From positions 62,001-126,000 of the forward strand of contig JAAVTG010000162.1 in the NCBI GenBank assembly GCA_011947345.1: DNA of 64,000 nucleotides, read 5' to 3'. The position numbers were made by a program, and so were the translations under genes. The stretch comes from Phytophthora quininea (taxonomy: Eukaryota > Oomycota > Peronosporomycetes > Peronosporales > Peronosporaceae). Under the pieces are notes generated by a model. The model saw only the letters and a list, made by a program, of their open reading frames with translations, ran no database searches and was not told the DNA's origin. Shown one piece after another: positions 10,390 through 24,100 of this stretch. Positions within the stretch are counted from its first letter, which is position 1; each line of letters begins with the position of its first letter.

Positions 10390-12142
10390 ATGGTGACGTT
10401 GCACGTCAAGACGACGGCGGGCAAGAAGCTGGAGGTGGACGTGGCGCTGGAGAGCTCGGTGCTGCAGTGCAAAGAGGCGCTGGTGCCGCTCACGGACGTT
10501 GCCGCCGACCTGCAGCGACTCATCTACAAGGGCAAAGTGCTCAAGGACGACCAAACGCTCGCTAGCTACGGTACCAGACGCTCCATACAGAGCATACATT
10601 CCCCACTTTACTTAGAAGTTTGTATTGTATTGCAGGTATTCAAGCAGAAGACACCATCTACTTTGTCAAGGGATCCGCTCACGCCCGGACTCGACCAGCA
10701 ACCACTTCTGCTACTACTCCAGCTGCTGCTGCTGCTGCTGCTACGACCCCAGCTCCGACTGCTTCCCCAGCTCCAACAACTGCCGCCTCAACCTCTGCAG
10801 TCAATCCCTTTGGGTTCCCATTGTTCCCTCAAAATGCTGCAGCTACTGGACCTGCTACTGGAGCTAACGCCAACCCATTTGGGAACATGATGGGCGCAGG
10901 CGGCATGCCCGGTATGGCTGAGATGCAGCAGCGCATGATGGAGAACCCCGAGATGGTGCGGCAGATGATGGAATCGCCGATGATGCAGGGTATTCTCAGC
11001 AACCCGGACATCATGCGCTCCATGATGCAGAGCAATCCGGCCATGCAGCAGCTCATGGAGCAGAACCCGCAGCTGAACCACATCATGAACGACCCGGAAC
11101 TGCTGCGGCAGACCATGGAGGCCATGCGCAACCCTGCAGCCATGCGTGAAATGATGCGCAACCAGGACACGGCGCTGCGGAACATTGAGAGCCATCCGGA
11201 AGGGTTCAACGCGCTGCGTCGCATGTACCACGACGTGCAGGAGCCGTTGATGGACGCTGCTGCCAGCGGTGCGCCGGCGCCTCGCGGACCGGCGTTTACG
11301 ATGCCAGGTGTTGCTGGTGGTAACAGCAGTGCTAATACGTCACAGCCGCAGACCAGTTCAGCGTCGTCAACGCCCGCTGCGCCGGCGAATCCGTGGGCTT
11401 CACCGAGCACTGCTACTGCGACGTCATCGACAGGTTCTACAGGCGCTGCTGCAAACCCGTGGGGCGCTGTGGGCGCAGGCGGCCTTGGTGGACTGGGTGG
11501 TCTCGGTGGAAGCGCTCCGAACCCGGAGATGATGGCCCAGATGATGCAGAGTCCTCTTTTCCAAGCGGCAATGGACCAAGTGACGAGTAACCCGGAGCAG
11601 TTCCTGGCACAAATGGAGGCGATGAACCCGCAGATGGCGACGATGCTGAACGCGAACCCGCAGATGCGGCAAATGATGTCGAACCCGGAGTTCTTCGCCA
11701 AGCGATGAACCCGCAGAACCTGCAGGCGATGATGCAGATGCAGAACGCAATGAATCAGCTGCGTGGATCCGGACTAATGCCAGGGTATGTAAATACTGGG
11801 CTGATTGAGCGGCCCCAGATATCCGACTAACTTGTTGTTGCTGGTTGTTCCTCTAGGCTGGAAGGCATGGGAGGACTCGGCGGGGCAGCAGGAACTGCAG
11901 GTACTGGAGCTGGAGCAGCTAACCCGTTTGCGGCATTCGGCGGCTTCCCTGCTTTCGGTGGGGCAGCCGGTGCATCAAGCACTGCGGCGCCTGCAGGCAA
12001 CCCGGAGGAGCTCTACGCCTCGCAGCTGACGCAGCTGAACGACATGGGCTTCTCCAACCGCGACCAGAACATCCGAGCGCTGCAGGCCACCATGGGCAAC
12101 GTACACGCGGCCGTCGAGCGCCTGCTGAGCGGCTCCATATAG
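10390..12142 (+). CDS. Ubiquilin / DSK2-family ubiquitin shuttle
   Basis: Shuttle factor that links ubiquitinated proteins to the proteasome and chaperones membrane-protein precursors. Exons are 10390-10570, 10636-11784 and 11857-12142. Domains: N-terminal ubiquitin-like fold (residues ~1-75), an Ala/Thr/Pro linker coded partly by CTG/GCT repeats, Met/Asn/Pro-rich STI1 repeats (for example [15 protein letters not shown] and [11 protein letters not shown]), a second Gly/Ala linker and a C-terminal UBA domain ([20 protein letters not shown]). The in-frame TGA at 11706 is probably artefactual. Exon 2 is one base short for its phase, and adding a base near 11695 joins the frame to another STI1-like stretch ([19 protein letters not shown]). 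Very confident of the family. Confidence 0.93.
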
Positions 12143-12291
12143 TAAGTGAGGCGGGACCAGTATAACGTCCACCCTAAATACAATTCCCAAGTCCTCAAAG
12201 CTGTCCTCCAGGTGTCCATCGACATTGCACAGTCGGTCACAGTAGCTTGATAACCGTTACCGCAACCGACTCTACAAACTCACGCCTCCTC

Positions 12292-15200
12292 ATGCAGGAC
12301 GGCAGCGTTCGCGAGCTGCTCCGTGCGAGCGCCACCGACGCCGATGCCGTGCGTCAGTACCTGCAGTCCATCGACAGCGACGAGGTAGATGCTCTGGTAC
12401 CCAGTTTTAACATCTTACGCCTCGCATTAACCCTCATTTAATGCAGTTAAACGGCCTGTTGGACGGCATCGCTCCCAGAGACGTGAAATGCAAGGCGCAG
12501 TCCAAGACCAAGAAGGAGTTCCTGGTGCAAGACGACTGGCTGCCACTGGTACATTTGCTGCTGCAGTGCGAGGCCACCAGACTGCGCACAGCCTGCAGGA
12601 TCATCCAGGTCCTACGCAGAGGAGCCCCCAGCGAACTCGAGTCCATGCAGCTGCTTACTGAGGTCAATTTAGGCTACGGCAGCGCGCTAGACGAGCTGGC
12701 GGAGCTGCGTCGACGCCCCCGCCTGCAGTTCGCAGTCAAGCGGCGGACGCTGCTGGAGGAGATCGACGCTGTGCTGGACATCGTCTTTTCGTTCCTGAGT
12801 GAGGTGGTGGAGGAGGCCAAGGCAGACAGCACCAAAGTGCTGCCTCAACTACTGAGACTGGTGCCTTATTTCCTTGGGATGTTGACGGAGATCAGCACAG
12901 AAGAGAGAAGTGTCGCCGAGGTGAGAGAAGAACGGAAAGCGGAGATAGGAGGGAGGTCTGATGGTTTTTGGTTGTTGTAGAGCTTGGCGAAGCTGTTGGA
13001 GTTGCCGTGGAAATGCCAGACAGTACCCAGTTTACTGGATGTTTTGGTGGATGACACGTCGTTGATGTCGAGAGAGAGCTGGCAGCAGTTGCAGGTTGGT
13101 TGGTGCAAGGAATGGAGATGTTGTGCTAGTCTTGATGACTTTTGTTGTGCAATAGGAAAATGTGGCGCGTATGGTGACGACATCTCCCGAGATGGCTAGT
13201 GAAACGATGAACCCGATCATCCGAGCGTGTGTGGTTGTTGCGAACGTGACGGGAGAGCACAAGTGGATTGGGATTGCGAGGTACTTACTTCGACAGCTGC
13301 CTCTGCATTTACGCCAAGAAGCAGAGTTCAACTTACAAATGGTACGGTCATTTGTGTTTGTAGAGCTACAGGTTACGGAAATTTACATGTTGATGACTTC
13401 CTTTCTGCTCTACAGAGTTTCCACCAGTCACCGCGTATTGTTTCGCTGGTGTGCGAATCCATTCGGTTCAGTGCACTCTCAGACGAAGACGACGTGAGCA
13501 TGGAGGACGCCAGTAACCCATTTGAAAACCCAGCAGCTAGTGCTGTGGATGTCGTGCCTGATTGGCGCGATCTGTTTCTCCTCCTTCACTCGCTGCAAGC
13601 GTCGAAACCAATTTTGCACCATCGAACTTCGTCTTCTCGTGTCGCGACTGAGGCATCCATCTTTGCAGAGATCCAGCAGTTGTCGTGGTGGATTGTACAG
13701 AATGATGTTGAAGATTTCGTGAACTCCTCCTCGGCGTCATCTCCACCTGACGCTGGATCGGTGAACAAAACAGTGCAAAAGCACGTACTCGGTCGTGTTG
13801 AGCTTCTCTTGAATTTTGGAGGAAAGCAAATTCATGCTCGTGAGTGGAAAGCTCTGCTTTTGATGGACATGGCTTTCTACTGGCTAGAGCCGAATAGTTC
13901 TATCCATGAAGACGACAACAGTGCGACTTCGAGACCTTCAATGGCTCTGATGCTGCTGCAAGCGATTTTTCAGTCAGTATGTGATCTAACTGCCTACCAG
14001 TAGTAGCTTTTAAGGACCTGACCTGACGATTTGTAATGCTGACAGGCACCTGAAACCCGGGCTGAAGTACTTAGCTGCTTGTTTGAGCGTTCCCAAAATC
14101 CATCTCAACGACAGGTATACAAGTGTCTGTTGCTGTTGTCTATAACATACAATTCTTGTACTGACTGACGCTTCTGGGCGGTTTTGCAGATTGCTGAAAC
14201 AACTCTTTCACAATTATTTATTTCCCAGGCGGCTACGTTGTTCCCTCACCTTAATTCTATCCAGGACTGGCTCAGGTATTGATGACTAAAAACGATTTCA
14301 GACCATCGAGGATCTTACGAAGTCGTTATTTTGTGTCAATAGTGTGCAATTTCAGCGATCGTTCGATAGTTCCCGCCAATTTTTCTTGTTGCCTCTCGCT
14401 TGGCGACAGTGCACAAAGGTTTGTTGCTCTACGTTGGTATAAAATGCGCCACTGGAATCCGACGATAACGTTTTGAAATTTTGTCAGATTTGTACAATTT
14501 TCTCATGGTTTTCTTGCGAAAACTACTATCTACCGGCAACCGGCTGCATCAGGAGTTTGCTGTCGATATGTGGTGTTCCTGGCTGGATCGCCGACTGCCA
14601 TTTAATGAACAGCAAGAGGTGCGTTTAGTAGACTCCTCGTTGTCATAGATTTGTACTTACCACCTTCTCACGTAATTTTATTATTCTTAGGAGGAGATCA
14701 TTTCTGCGCTCAAGAACAGTGTAACAGTATGTCGAGATATCCAAGCGTGGTCGTTTGGACGCTTGGAACAATTGTTTCACCCCACCAATGTTGAGATGGA
14801 TGGACCTGCCGTGTCATTACGCAAATCGTCATGGGAAGAACTACATCGATTCCTCGTCCATGAGATAGCCGAGTTTATCCAGCCCTCAGGGACTGGTCTT
14901 ACTGACGATACCACTGGAGATGATGAGGATAGTGCGGATGAGTTTGGTGAGCGGGATACTGAATTGGCAAGGTTTCGGTTTTGCTCGTTGGATGCTTTCT
15001 ATCGACAGAATTCAAGTTTGGATGGAGCTGCCATCCTCGGTCTTGTCTTCCAGAAGCTGCTTTCGTGCTTAATATCCTTCGGGAAAGCCGTAATCAGCTC
15101 GAAAGTCTCATCCGATGGACTGGAGCTCGGCAGCATCACTAAGATGGATCGAGACGTCAAGGAGTGGATTATTGGCCTGGTCTCGAACTGGAAGTACTTT

Positions 15201-17595
15201 TTCCACTGGGTTTGTCAAGATGCTGACGATGTCCTACCAAGCAAACCTCCACGCGGTAAAATCGACAAGAGCTCTTGGTGGCAATTTCTGGCTCGCATCT
15301 ACATCGCGTGTGCGATCTGTAATGTTGCAGTGGAAATGTTAATGCGTCGCCAATCTACCGACAGTTCGGAGTGGGGATCCAGTGCTGGAATTTCAATTTG
15401 GTCCGTAATGGAGGTAGAGTTTGGGCTGCATCGGATGGTACACAAGTTCGCAGCTCAGAGCGCCGCTGAAATGGACGCGACCTTGTCAAAGGAATATTTG
15501 AGAGCAGCAGCTTACGGCCTCCATCGTGTGCTTCAACCGGAGAAACTAACAGTTTTAAACGCCATCAAGGTAAACTTTCAGGAAGGTGAGGCTATCACTG
15601 CTCTGGCCAATGATCGGTCAGATGGAATATCTTTCGACTCGGTGCTGTTTGCATTAGATTCCTGCAGCAGCGTGCTCGGTGAAAAGGATCGATACGAAGC
15701 GCTTTATCCCGAGCGAAATGACAACGGGCGGGAGGGAGGAGCCAGCTCAGTTCTAGAAGCGCTTTTATCTGTCTACCTCTGCGTCCGTAACCGTGTCATG
15801 AAGATGGCTAAACCAGCCTCTAGTGACTTGCCACCGGAAGAGAAAGTCCTAGACAACGATCACGATGACGCCGATCCTGACATGGTATCTGAGAACAAAC
15901 TGCGCTTTTCAGTGTACGCAGATTCCATTTCAGCCAAGTTTCCACGGTCAGCTCGATACCTGGTGACACCCGCAAGAACAGCGAAGACGGTTGTGCTTCT
16001 TGACGCGAAATCAGGAGTGGAAATACTGGAACATGTTTACGCTGCAATTGGACGAACGCTCGAGGTGATGAAGACGCAGGATGTGCTTTCAACACACAAG
16101 CATCTAGCCAATCTCCTAAGGCAGGCAGTGTGGACTCGACAAAGCCACCAGCCTCTCATTCAACAGATTGACTGCAGCAACAGCTTCCTCAGTCTTGCTC
16201 GCCGCTTCTTGGATGATGTCGAGGACTCGATCCAACTGGATGGACTCACGAAGCTGGGTGTGTCCTGTGCGTCGCTTAGCAAGCGACTATGTGATATGGA
16301 GGCCGAGCTGACGGACCGAACCGTAACTTCCACAGAGTGGCAAGCGCTTTCTTCAGTAGCGTACAACATCTTGTGCGACAACGTCGTCTACAGTCCTCGG
16401 CTGCTTCGACTGCTCTTGAGCATCTGCTTGCCCACTCAGTTGGCGCAGCAACTCGGAGCGTTCGTGACGATGGAACCTAAAATTCAAGGGTTTGTGCAAG
16501 CTTGCGGGCTGGACACAGCAGCAAGCACCAACGAACGACAGACACCTACCCATCGGAAAAAGGGAGGACAGAAGAGCTATGTTCCAGGCCGACGAAAGCG
16601 AATTCGCCACGAATTTGATGCCAGGGCTCCTAACGGATTAAGCGTAGACTCTGACTCGGATGCCAGCCACTCCTCATCCGAATCGGACTGTCTCGGTTCG
16701 GATGATGCAATAGCCGCCCATGACAGCATGGAGCGAATCCCTCACCTGAACTCTGAAGTCAGTCAGAACGCCGCCATTTTGGCCGTCTTGGTCGTGCTGG
16801 AACAGTCGTTATCTACACTGCTAAGTGTGCTTTCCTGCAAAACGAGTGGCAGCCCATTCCCCATCAACAGGAAGTATTGGGTTGCATTCGGGTCCACGAG
16901 CTGGTAAACAGGGCCCTATCCAAGAACAGCGGGTTTTCGTGTGGAAGCCGAAAGATGCTGCTCAAGATGCTTCACGTCATTGAGCTTGGCTTACGCGTCG
17001 GAAAGGCTGGTGGAGCATTGCGACGGTCGGATGACTTCACCACAGATGCGGCGGTTCGCCTTTTTGAGTCTTCGGTGATGACCTCCTTGCGAAGTCGGAC
17101 CTGGATCGACAGCATTAAGGACGCAAGCGAAGATTCCGGGACTAAAACAAGAGTGGTGGCACAAGTCCATTGCTTCTTCATGATCGCGATGACTAACAGT
17201 TGTGGTGCTCAGGTATCTGCGACGTTACTCAAGATGGACATCTTTCTCCTGCAAGTCCCTGGCACAGTGCAATCGTTGTTGAAAGAGGTGTGACTCTATC
17301 GATTAGTTTGAAAGCGACCTGCTTATATGAACTAAACGTTTGTCAATACCACGCAGAGCACACTGGACGCAGACTCGAGGGAACGTCTAAAGGCACTAGT
17401 TGCGTCAGTGAAGGAGAAAATCGCACCGGCGGATCAACAGCGCGGCAAAAAGCAAAGCAGCGTCTGCTGGGAGTGGTTCCGATTGTCAAGAAGCGCCGGA
17501 AGCGTCTTCGCAGCCGTCACCCGGTTATCGACGCATATCTCAACGAGGAGAATGGCGGCGACGCATTTGCCGATCTGGAGGATTTTATTGAATAG
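12292..17595 (+). CDS. FANCI: Fanconi anaemia group I protein homologue
   Basis: Partner of FANCD2 in the clamp that is mono-ubiquitinated during interstrand crosslink repair. Exons read: 12292-12396, 12447-12920, 12981-13094, 13156-13341, 13416-13976, 14046-14114, 14190-14275, 14356-14418, 14488-14618, 14691-17287, 17357-17595; about 1,540 residues against ~1,330 in human. It is a helical-repeat protein. The regions around LLELPWKCQTVPSLL, VHELVNRALSKNSG and QVSATLLKMDIFLLQVPGTV align by eye with human FANCI better than with FANCD2. It ends in a basic stretch and an acidic GGDAFADLEDFIE tail. Frame breaks at CCC/TTTTT (14372-14384), AAAA (16839-16842) and AAAAA (17447-17451) are matched by exon lengths one or two bases short. 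FANCD2 is the alternative. Confidence 0.75.
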
Positions 17596-17629
17596 AACGG
17601 GGCCTTGCTTGCCGTTAGCTTTCCTTGTT

Positions 17630-19758
17630 CTACAGCAGATACGTGCGACGCACGATGTTGGTCGTGTGCGGTGATTGCTTCAGCAAGTACTTTGTGAAGT
17701 CCTGCGGCGAAAGAGTTAGATGTTACAAAGAACTCGACCAAAAGTAAGCTTACCTTGTGCCTGATCTTGTATTTCCCAGCAAGAGCTTCAGTGACGTGTT
17801 CGTGCTCGGCTTTCAGCTCTGAAAACTTGGAACTACAATCACGGGGCGACGATGCTCTTTCACGCGAAAATGCCGTCATGTAGAATCGAGTCCTCGGGGT
17901 GGAACCTGTAGCTGGTTCCCAAATAGTTTTATTGTCTGCAGAGCTGGGGACACGAGACGATTTTGATCTGCTCGAAGAACTGTCTCCATCAGCAAGAGTT
18001 TGAAGGTGGTAACCTTGCTGAGATAGCTCCAAGCTCTCCTTCGTGAGGTTCTGGGTTTCCAAGACAAAATAATGTGAGAGATCCAAGCAAAAATGAGTAC
18101 TATTCGTCATGTACGCACAGCACATCTGGCGTCACTCGGGTCGAGAGCCTGAAGTCGTCGCTGTGTTAGTTACACAATAAATATGAGTGTGAAATTCTCG
18201 CAAGCTCGTGAGGTTTGGCCTTACTTGCATCGCCGCACATTTGTCGAAACACATCGACGCTTGCTGCCGGAGTTCGTCTTCTGTCAATACTTCGCATCGT
18301 AGTCGACTCGACGTGAACAGCTACTCAAATACGTTAACAAAAGGCATTTTCAAAACCGTTGGAGAGGTTGGTCGATCGTACCTGAATAAGTTTCTTCCAC
18401 TGAATGCTGCTCGAGCCAGGAAAGTATTTTTCGAGTAGCCCCATATCACTCGATTTACCTTCAAGTGTACATCCGTCGCTCAAGACAGCGTACCCTCTTG
18501 TCCGAAGATATAGAACTAAATCTCCAAACTTCTCGTTCGAGAGACCGCTAAACCAAAAAAGACAGTTAGTACAGGTAACTAGCAAATCTTAAACTTGCCG
18601 CACACCTTTGCTGTGCGTCCTCAAGCGATCGAAAGTGCTTCTTTAGTGCCAACACTTCCCAGTCGTCCAATCCAGGTATTTCATCTGTTCTGTTGTTGCT
18701 GACAGATCTTCGGTAAGTCGTTGAGAACGTCTGCTGCCTGCGGGTACGATCTTGTTGCTCTCGCTCCGCTGCCTCTTGGGCTTCTTTTGTTGCAGACGTT
18801 TGGTGGCGGCAACTTCCTTGAAAAGAATTTTGACTGTCCCGGATAATGCCTGTGAAGATGACACTATCGGATTCTGTTTCTTTTGCTGCCTCAATTTGTG
18901 TCCATCACTATCTTCTTCAGCATGGAGCTTCAGTCTAAATGGTATCGAAATACGGAATTAATTAATCGACTGAAGAACATATTTGAGCAGCTGATACGAC
19001 TTACTTTGAAGCTTTTGCGCGTTCTTGATCCGTGACCACATGTCGATCCAGCACATCGAGGGACGGTAACGCTCGGATCACTTGCAACCGATAGTTTTCC
19101 TCCTCAACAATAGCATTGCCAAATAGATCGAGGTCTCGCAGCCGCGACAGTCGACTCAGCACGTTGAGTGTTCCTTGCAAGTCCTTGAGCTTGTTGTTAT
19201 ACAGCCGAAGTTCCTGCAGGAATTTCAAATGTGGGAGGGATGAACCATCCAACGTGCTACAATTCTTCATCAGACAAAAGCACATCTTGTGGCTGGGAGC
19301 GTTACCTTACCTTATGCAGTTGTTTTGAGCATACACTTGCTTCAGTCGGAAGCACGTGTCCAATCCGTCGAGATGTTGAAGCTGAAATCGATGTAGCAAT
19401 TCGTTACTCTAGTTACATGCCACGATATTGTCCGTATCACTACCGTACCTGATTGTCATTTATCCATAACACCTCGAGATTCACAAATGCGTCAAAGTTG
19501 GCGATTATATCGATCCGTTTGTTGACCAGATACAACTCGGTGCAGTTCTTGACATACTTGTGGTTTTTGATGGGTAGTTCTGCATGCGGATCCGCAACTC
19601 GAAGCTTTCTTGCAGACTTTTGAAGCGCCATTACGTTGAGCTCCGAGCACTCCTTCAATTGCAATGAGGTCAATCTTACTGCTGTTTCAGCAACGACAAC
19701 AGGCAATCGCGACGGGAGATCTTCGGCTCGTCAAAACATTCACATCGATGGCGAGCAT
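17630..19758 (-). CDS. LRRC72-like leucine-rich-repeat protein
   Basis: Exons recognised (minus): 19758-19450 (start and frame uncertain), 19381-19310, 19256-19005, 18934-18606, 18547-18382, then several small exons down to the stop at 17630. The N-terminal half carries LRRs (NCTELYLVNKRIDIIANF; LQHLDGLDTCFRLKQVYAQN; LQELRLYNNKLKDLQGTLNV) and an LRR cap (LPSLDVLDRHVVTDQERAKA), close in layout to LRRC72, a cilia-associated protein. The C-terminal half is basic then acidic and ends KYLLKQSPHTTNIVRRTYLL. One base is missing between 18680 and 18745. The gene ends 34 bp from the FANCI stop and shares a ~130-bp promoter gap with the gene at 19889. A flagellar role is inferred from family and neighbours. 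Confidence 0.6.
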
Positions 19759-19888
19759 ATTTTTGTCATCAGGGACGGACTTTTATTAGCGCCAAGACCG
19801 TGATTTGGGACTGTGGTGCCAACTTCCGTCTGCGGCCCAACATACCGCGTTTCAATCTCTTCCCGACGAACTCGAAATCGCCATCAAG

Positions 19889-21155
19889 ATGCGAGGAGCG
19901 TACAACAACAGGAACAACAAGGCCGCTCTCGTCGGCAATTGGGTCGAAGAAGATGCTCTTCGGGATCGAACAGGGTTCGCTCGGCGAAAAGTCCCAGCAC
20001 CGCATTTTGCACCAGGTAAAGTCGTCGACACAAGATCATGTCACCTCGATCACCACTAACGTGACATCTCCATGACCAGATCGAAAAGAGTCTCGCTACG
20101 AATGCACCCACAAGCGTGTGATGGTACACGAAACACCTGGAGGTGTGACCTGCAATAGTCACGCCAGCGAACTCTTGCCGCCGCCGTTTGAAACCACACT
20201 CCAAGCGAGTCATCGGTACGCTGACTATGCTGCCGATAAGGTCGGGTCTGGACCTCGCAGTTCTCTTCGTGATCAGAACCTCGTCGAAATGGCTTGCCGC
20301 ATTCATGAGCAGCAACGCGAGTTAGAACGACAGGAAGACGAACGCGAGCTACAAGCTGCATCACGCACTACTGTGACCAAGAGTTCATACCAACCAATTG
20401 ACGCTTCCGCTTTGTTGGAAACGAAACGAGTTCCTCGTGGGCGTAATGGCTCGCTTGCACGACAGATCGACCCGAGCATCCAACACCTCACGAAAGCAGA
20501 GACCGACAGCATCGACCAAATGAAGCTGCAGCTACTTCAGGACATGACCTGCACAAGATACTCGTACGCATTAGCCACTGGCGTTGGTCTCAGCTTCCCC
20601 ACCACTGCCTCGGATGGCCACAATGCCTTTGGGAGATCGAGCACCTTCACCAATGAGTTGACCGATCCGTCAAAGCGCCACGGTGAGGCCACAGAACCTG
20701 ACACTGATCATGACGAGCGGCTTGGTGCAAGTGCACACCAGCGGTCCGCACTCAAGCGGTTGCTGCTGCTTCTGAAGGAAAGCCCAGAAACTACACGACG
20801 ACTTGTTGATGCTCTCAAGCGCGGTCTGGATGTGACTTCGAGCCCACAGCCACAGCAAGAAGAAGAACGCGACTACATCGAGCTTAATGAATTTCGCGCA
20901 ACTTTTGTGGCCATCGGAATTGCTCTTCCTGCGTCCACCATCGTGCGAGGATTGCCAGCCATCCTGACCGACAAGGAACTCATCCACATCTTCATGTTCT
21001 TCGACACAGATAACATCGGCGCCATCGCTTTGACTCCCTTGGTCGACTACTGCACTAGTCTAGGCGAGAAATTCCCGTTCAAGGTGCAAACCTTACGCGA
21101 GTACCAGGGCTACGCAACCAGGCGGTCACCACAGGGATACCGTTACAAGCTCTAG
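19889..21155 (+). CDS. Probable flagellar (microtubule-associated) protein with EF-hand-like region
   Basis: Two exons, 19889-20015 and 20080-21155, with a 64-bp intron and a clean frame giving about 400 residues. Near the N-terminus is NKAALVGNWVEE, like the L-x-GNW-x-EE motif in several axonemal microtubule inner proteins (for example CFAP107). This is followed by MVHETPGGVTCNSH. Residues ~330-370 contain IHIFMFFDTDNIGAIALTPL, an EF-hand-like segment that lacks some calcium ligands. In-frame open sequence extends 28 codons upstream of the chosen ATG without another ATG, so an earlier exon or a lost base could lengthen it. Divergent from the LRRC72-like gene. Function inferred, not shown. 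Confidence 0.5.
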
Positions 21156-21198
21156 ACATGACCGGAAATGCCAATCTTCAAAATTTGCTTTTGCTTGG

Positions 21199-24100
21199 TC
21201 ATTGCTTTAGGAATCGCTGGACCTCCGCCGAGTTCAAAAACTTGGCGTACAACGGAGCAATATCATTGTAGAAAGGATTGAGACCACCTAGATCCGATTG
21301 TCGAGACAGCACTGCCGACGGGCTGATAGCCGACATTTGCGAAGAAGATGCCGCAGTTGAAGTTCCAGCTCCGCGTGTAGCTCGTCTCGAGGGATTTTTA
21401 AGTCCGAGTTTGGAGGGACAGGCACTCGGACTTTGTCTTCCTTTTTGTTTGTGCTTGAATCTGAGCAGCACCGCTAGTGCCGGTAGGTTGGGAACCAATA
21501 TCTTCGGTCTTCTCGTGTTCCTTGCGCGGCCTATCGCTACCGTCATTAGCAGTAGTATCGCTGCCGATTGTTGTTGTACTTGCTTCAGACATTCCTGAAG
21601 ACGATACTCCAGTAGGCGAGTGGGGTGGCGACGGACTCGCTTTCAACGCACCGTCTACAACTGGATTGCACCACGACGTGTTGAATTTGCGCTTGCGGAA
21701 TACTTGGCGGGGAGGTCGAGGCTTGATCGCTTGCACCGCAGCTTCATAATCAATATACAAAGCGGAAGGTGGGTCCGATATGTGCTCCGGTTGCACGGTA
21801 GGCGGCATAATTACCGCTGACGTCTCCCGCGAGGTGACCATCGAGTACCTCGGCTCGTAGTGTGTGGGGCCAGGCTCGGGGCTTGAACTGCGTCCATTCG
21901 CATCGCGTAGCAATCGTTTCAGGAGCTGCTTAATACTCATGGTTCCGTCTGCCCGGTGATCTGCAGCGTGCCAAACAAACTCTAGGTCACGAATAACCGC
22001 GTTCGGGAAAATCATTCGCAGAGCGTTCACGAAGGCTGGAAAGCGAAGAGCAGGCAGCGACCCACTTTTCGTCGGTTCTTGAGCCTCACTAGATTTTGCA
22101 TATTGCAATCGGAAGGCCACGCGAAGTCGACGACACGTGAGCTGCTGTGTCTCCTGTGAGTCACATAGATATTCCAATAGCGACAGCAAAGACCGAGAGC
22201 GCAGTTTTTCTTCTGAAGTTGATGTTGGACGCCATCGAAGTAGTCGTGGATCTGCACTCATCGCCTCATCATTGGCATCAGCAGTCTCTGGGAATGACTC
22301 AAGCCCTCGACCTTTGGACGTAGTCGCTGGAGTCTCCGTGGGTCGCGAAGACAACGCGCTTTTGATCTTTGGTAGTGTGAAGCTTGTCTTTCGTAGTAGT
22401 CGCTCAACATTTTCTTCACCAGTCTCTTCAGGTGCATTTGCCCGAGATAACAAAGCACACGACAGGAGGTGCTTGCGTTTCTGCCAGTTTTGCCACGCGA
22501 GGAACCAAGACCCGTCACTCACTTGACTAAACTCAACGCCATTTAGTGCCACCAACACTGTGTATACACCCTCCAGTGGAAAAGAGGGAGCTGGGCAAAG
22601 AACTCGTTCGGGAGACACAAACTTCGCAACCACGTCCACGTAAGCCATCGATTCTGCCGCTGCTCTTACTTCCGCGTCGTTGTTGTCGTCCCCATTCTCC
22701 CTTTTACCACCTTTTGCTCGGCGTTGATCGACACAGGGCAAAGGCTTTGAAGTTGGCCTTTCATCCTTAACACGAGGAGTTTGATCCTTATACAACTGGA
22801 AGCGAACGACGATTTTGCTGGTGTCAGCGAAGTTGCTGCCTTCTATTACAATGACAAAGCCCCGAAGATCGGGCCGTCCATGGGAGACACCGAATTGACA
22901 GTGGGTATCTCTCGATAAACATACAACGGCAATGGCGATCCAGTAAACTACGGAACAAGTACAAGAGTTAGTACACTACACATCAGAAGCGTGGTTCTTT
23001 TGGCACTTACCGCATTACAAGTCCCCCAATCCAAACGTCAACAAAGATAGGCGACGATGCCTCCAACGTATGAGACGACGGTGCGGCTCGACTACCTGCC
23101 TGTGCCAGTTGTAAAATCTCGCGAGGGATTGAACAATATACTTGTCCGTCTTCGCACACACCACGCACAGCTTTCTTGCCACGATCAACAGTGAAAGAAA
23201 CTTGAACGATGCCACCATCGTTGTAGCCGCGGTTATTATCTGATGGGTTTAAAGAAGCAGCGACAAGATTGATTCCACGCAGTTCTAACTCAATGGTTGA
23301 GGTCGACGATATCCAGTTTGGAAAGAGTTCTACGAGTCGCGGTGTTTGGAACACTCGCAATTCACCAGGACATTGCACGAATTCAACGCCGTTTATGGCC
23401 ACAGCTATTCGCACAACAGCACCTCTAGGGAAATCCGGGACGCTGCACTCCATCTGAGTACTAGAAACCACCACAAGTCTTGCTGTGCGAGTTTCAGGAA
23501 CAACCGCCGTGGAGGTGAATCGTACTGTCCATTAAAGCCACGTTAGAAAGAAGGACAAAACCAGAATGAACAAATATCCTTACCAACACCCGCGTTCGTA
23601 TTTGTGAAGTTCGTTCCGTCAATGGTTAAATGGGACGTATACACACCGTCAGTGGGTCTTACGCGGGCAATTTTAGGCGTCAAATACACTCGCAGCTGAG
23701 GGACCAACAGGAAGTTCCCGGCTTTAGCGAAGCTACTCAGCGGGCGTGGTGACATGTCCCCAGCCTTGTTAACTGCTGGTTCCGTTAACGCGGCAGCTAA
23801 AAGCTTATGATAGTCGACCACGTACTGCTCACTCACCAGCACAATGGTGTCCCCACCACTTTTCTTTGGCTAGTCTGAATGAAACTCTCCTCCACAGTTT
23901 CATCGCCTTCCTCCACACATCCGCCCACACGCAAAATATGAGGAGTGGTCTCTGTAGGCGATTCTGACAACTTCACGACCTGTTTCGGTAGAGCAATGCT
24001 ATCGAAATCCGATCCATTGAGTGATACGTATACATTCACGTACGATGCCTCCGTGGCTAAATCCGACAGGGGAGGTGTTGTGCAAACGATGCTGGTGCTC

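Noticed and set aside
10829..11701. 290-residue minus-strand open frame within ubiquilin
   Set aside because: Shadow of the Met/Asn/Pro-rich STI1 repeats; no independent family marks.
7600..17460. Programmed ribosomal frameshifting as cause of the many frame breaks
   Set aside because: The breaks affect unrelated genes, always as base loss and at varied runs; no shared slippery heptamer was seen, and exon phases demand the missing base.
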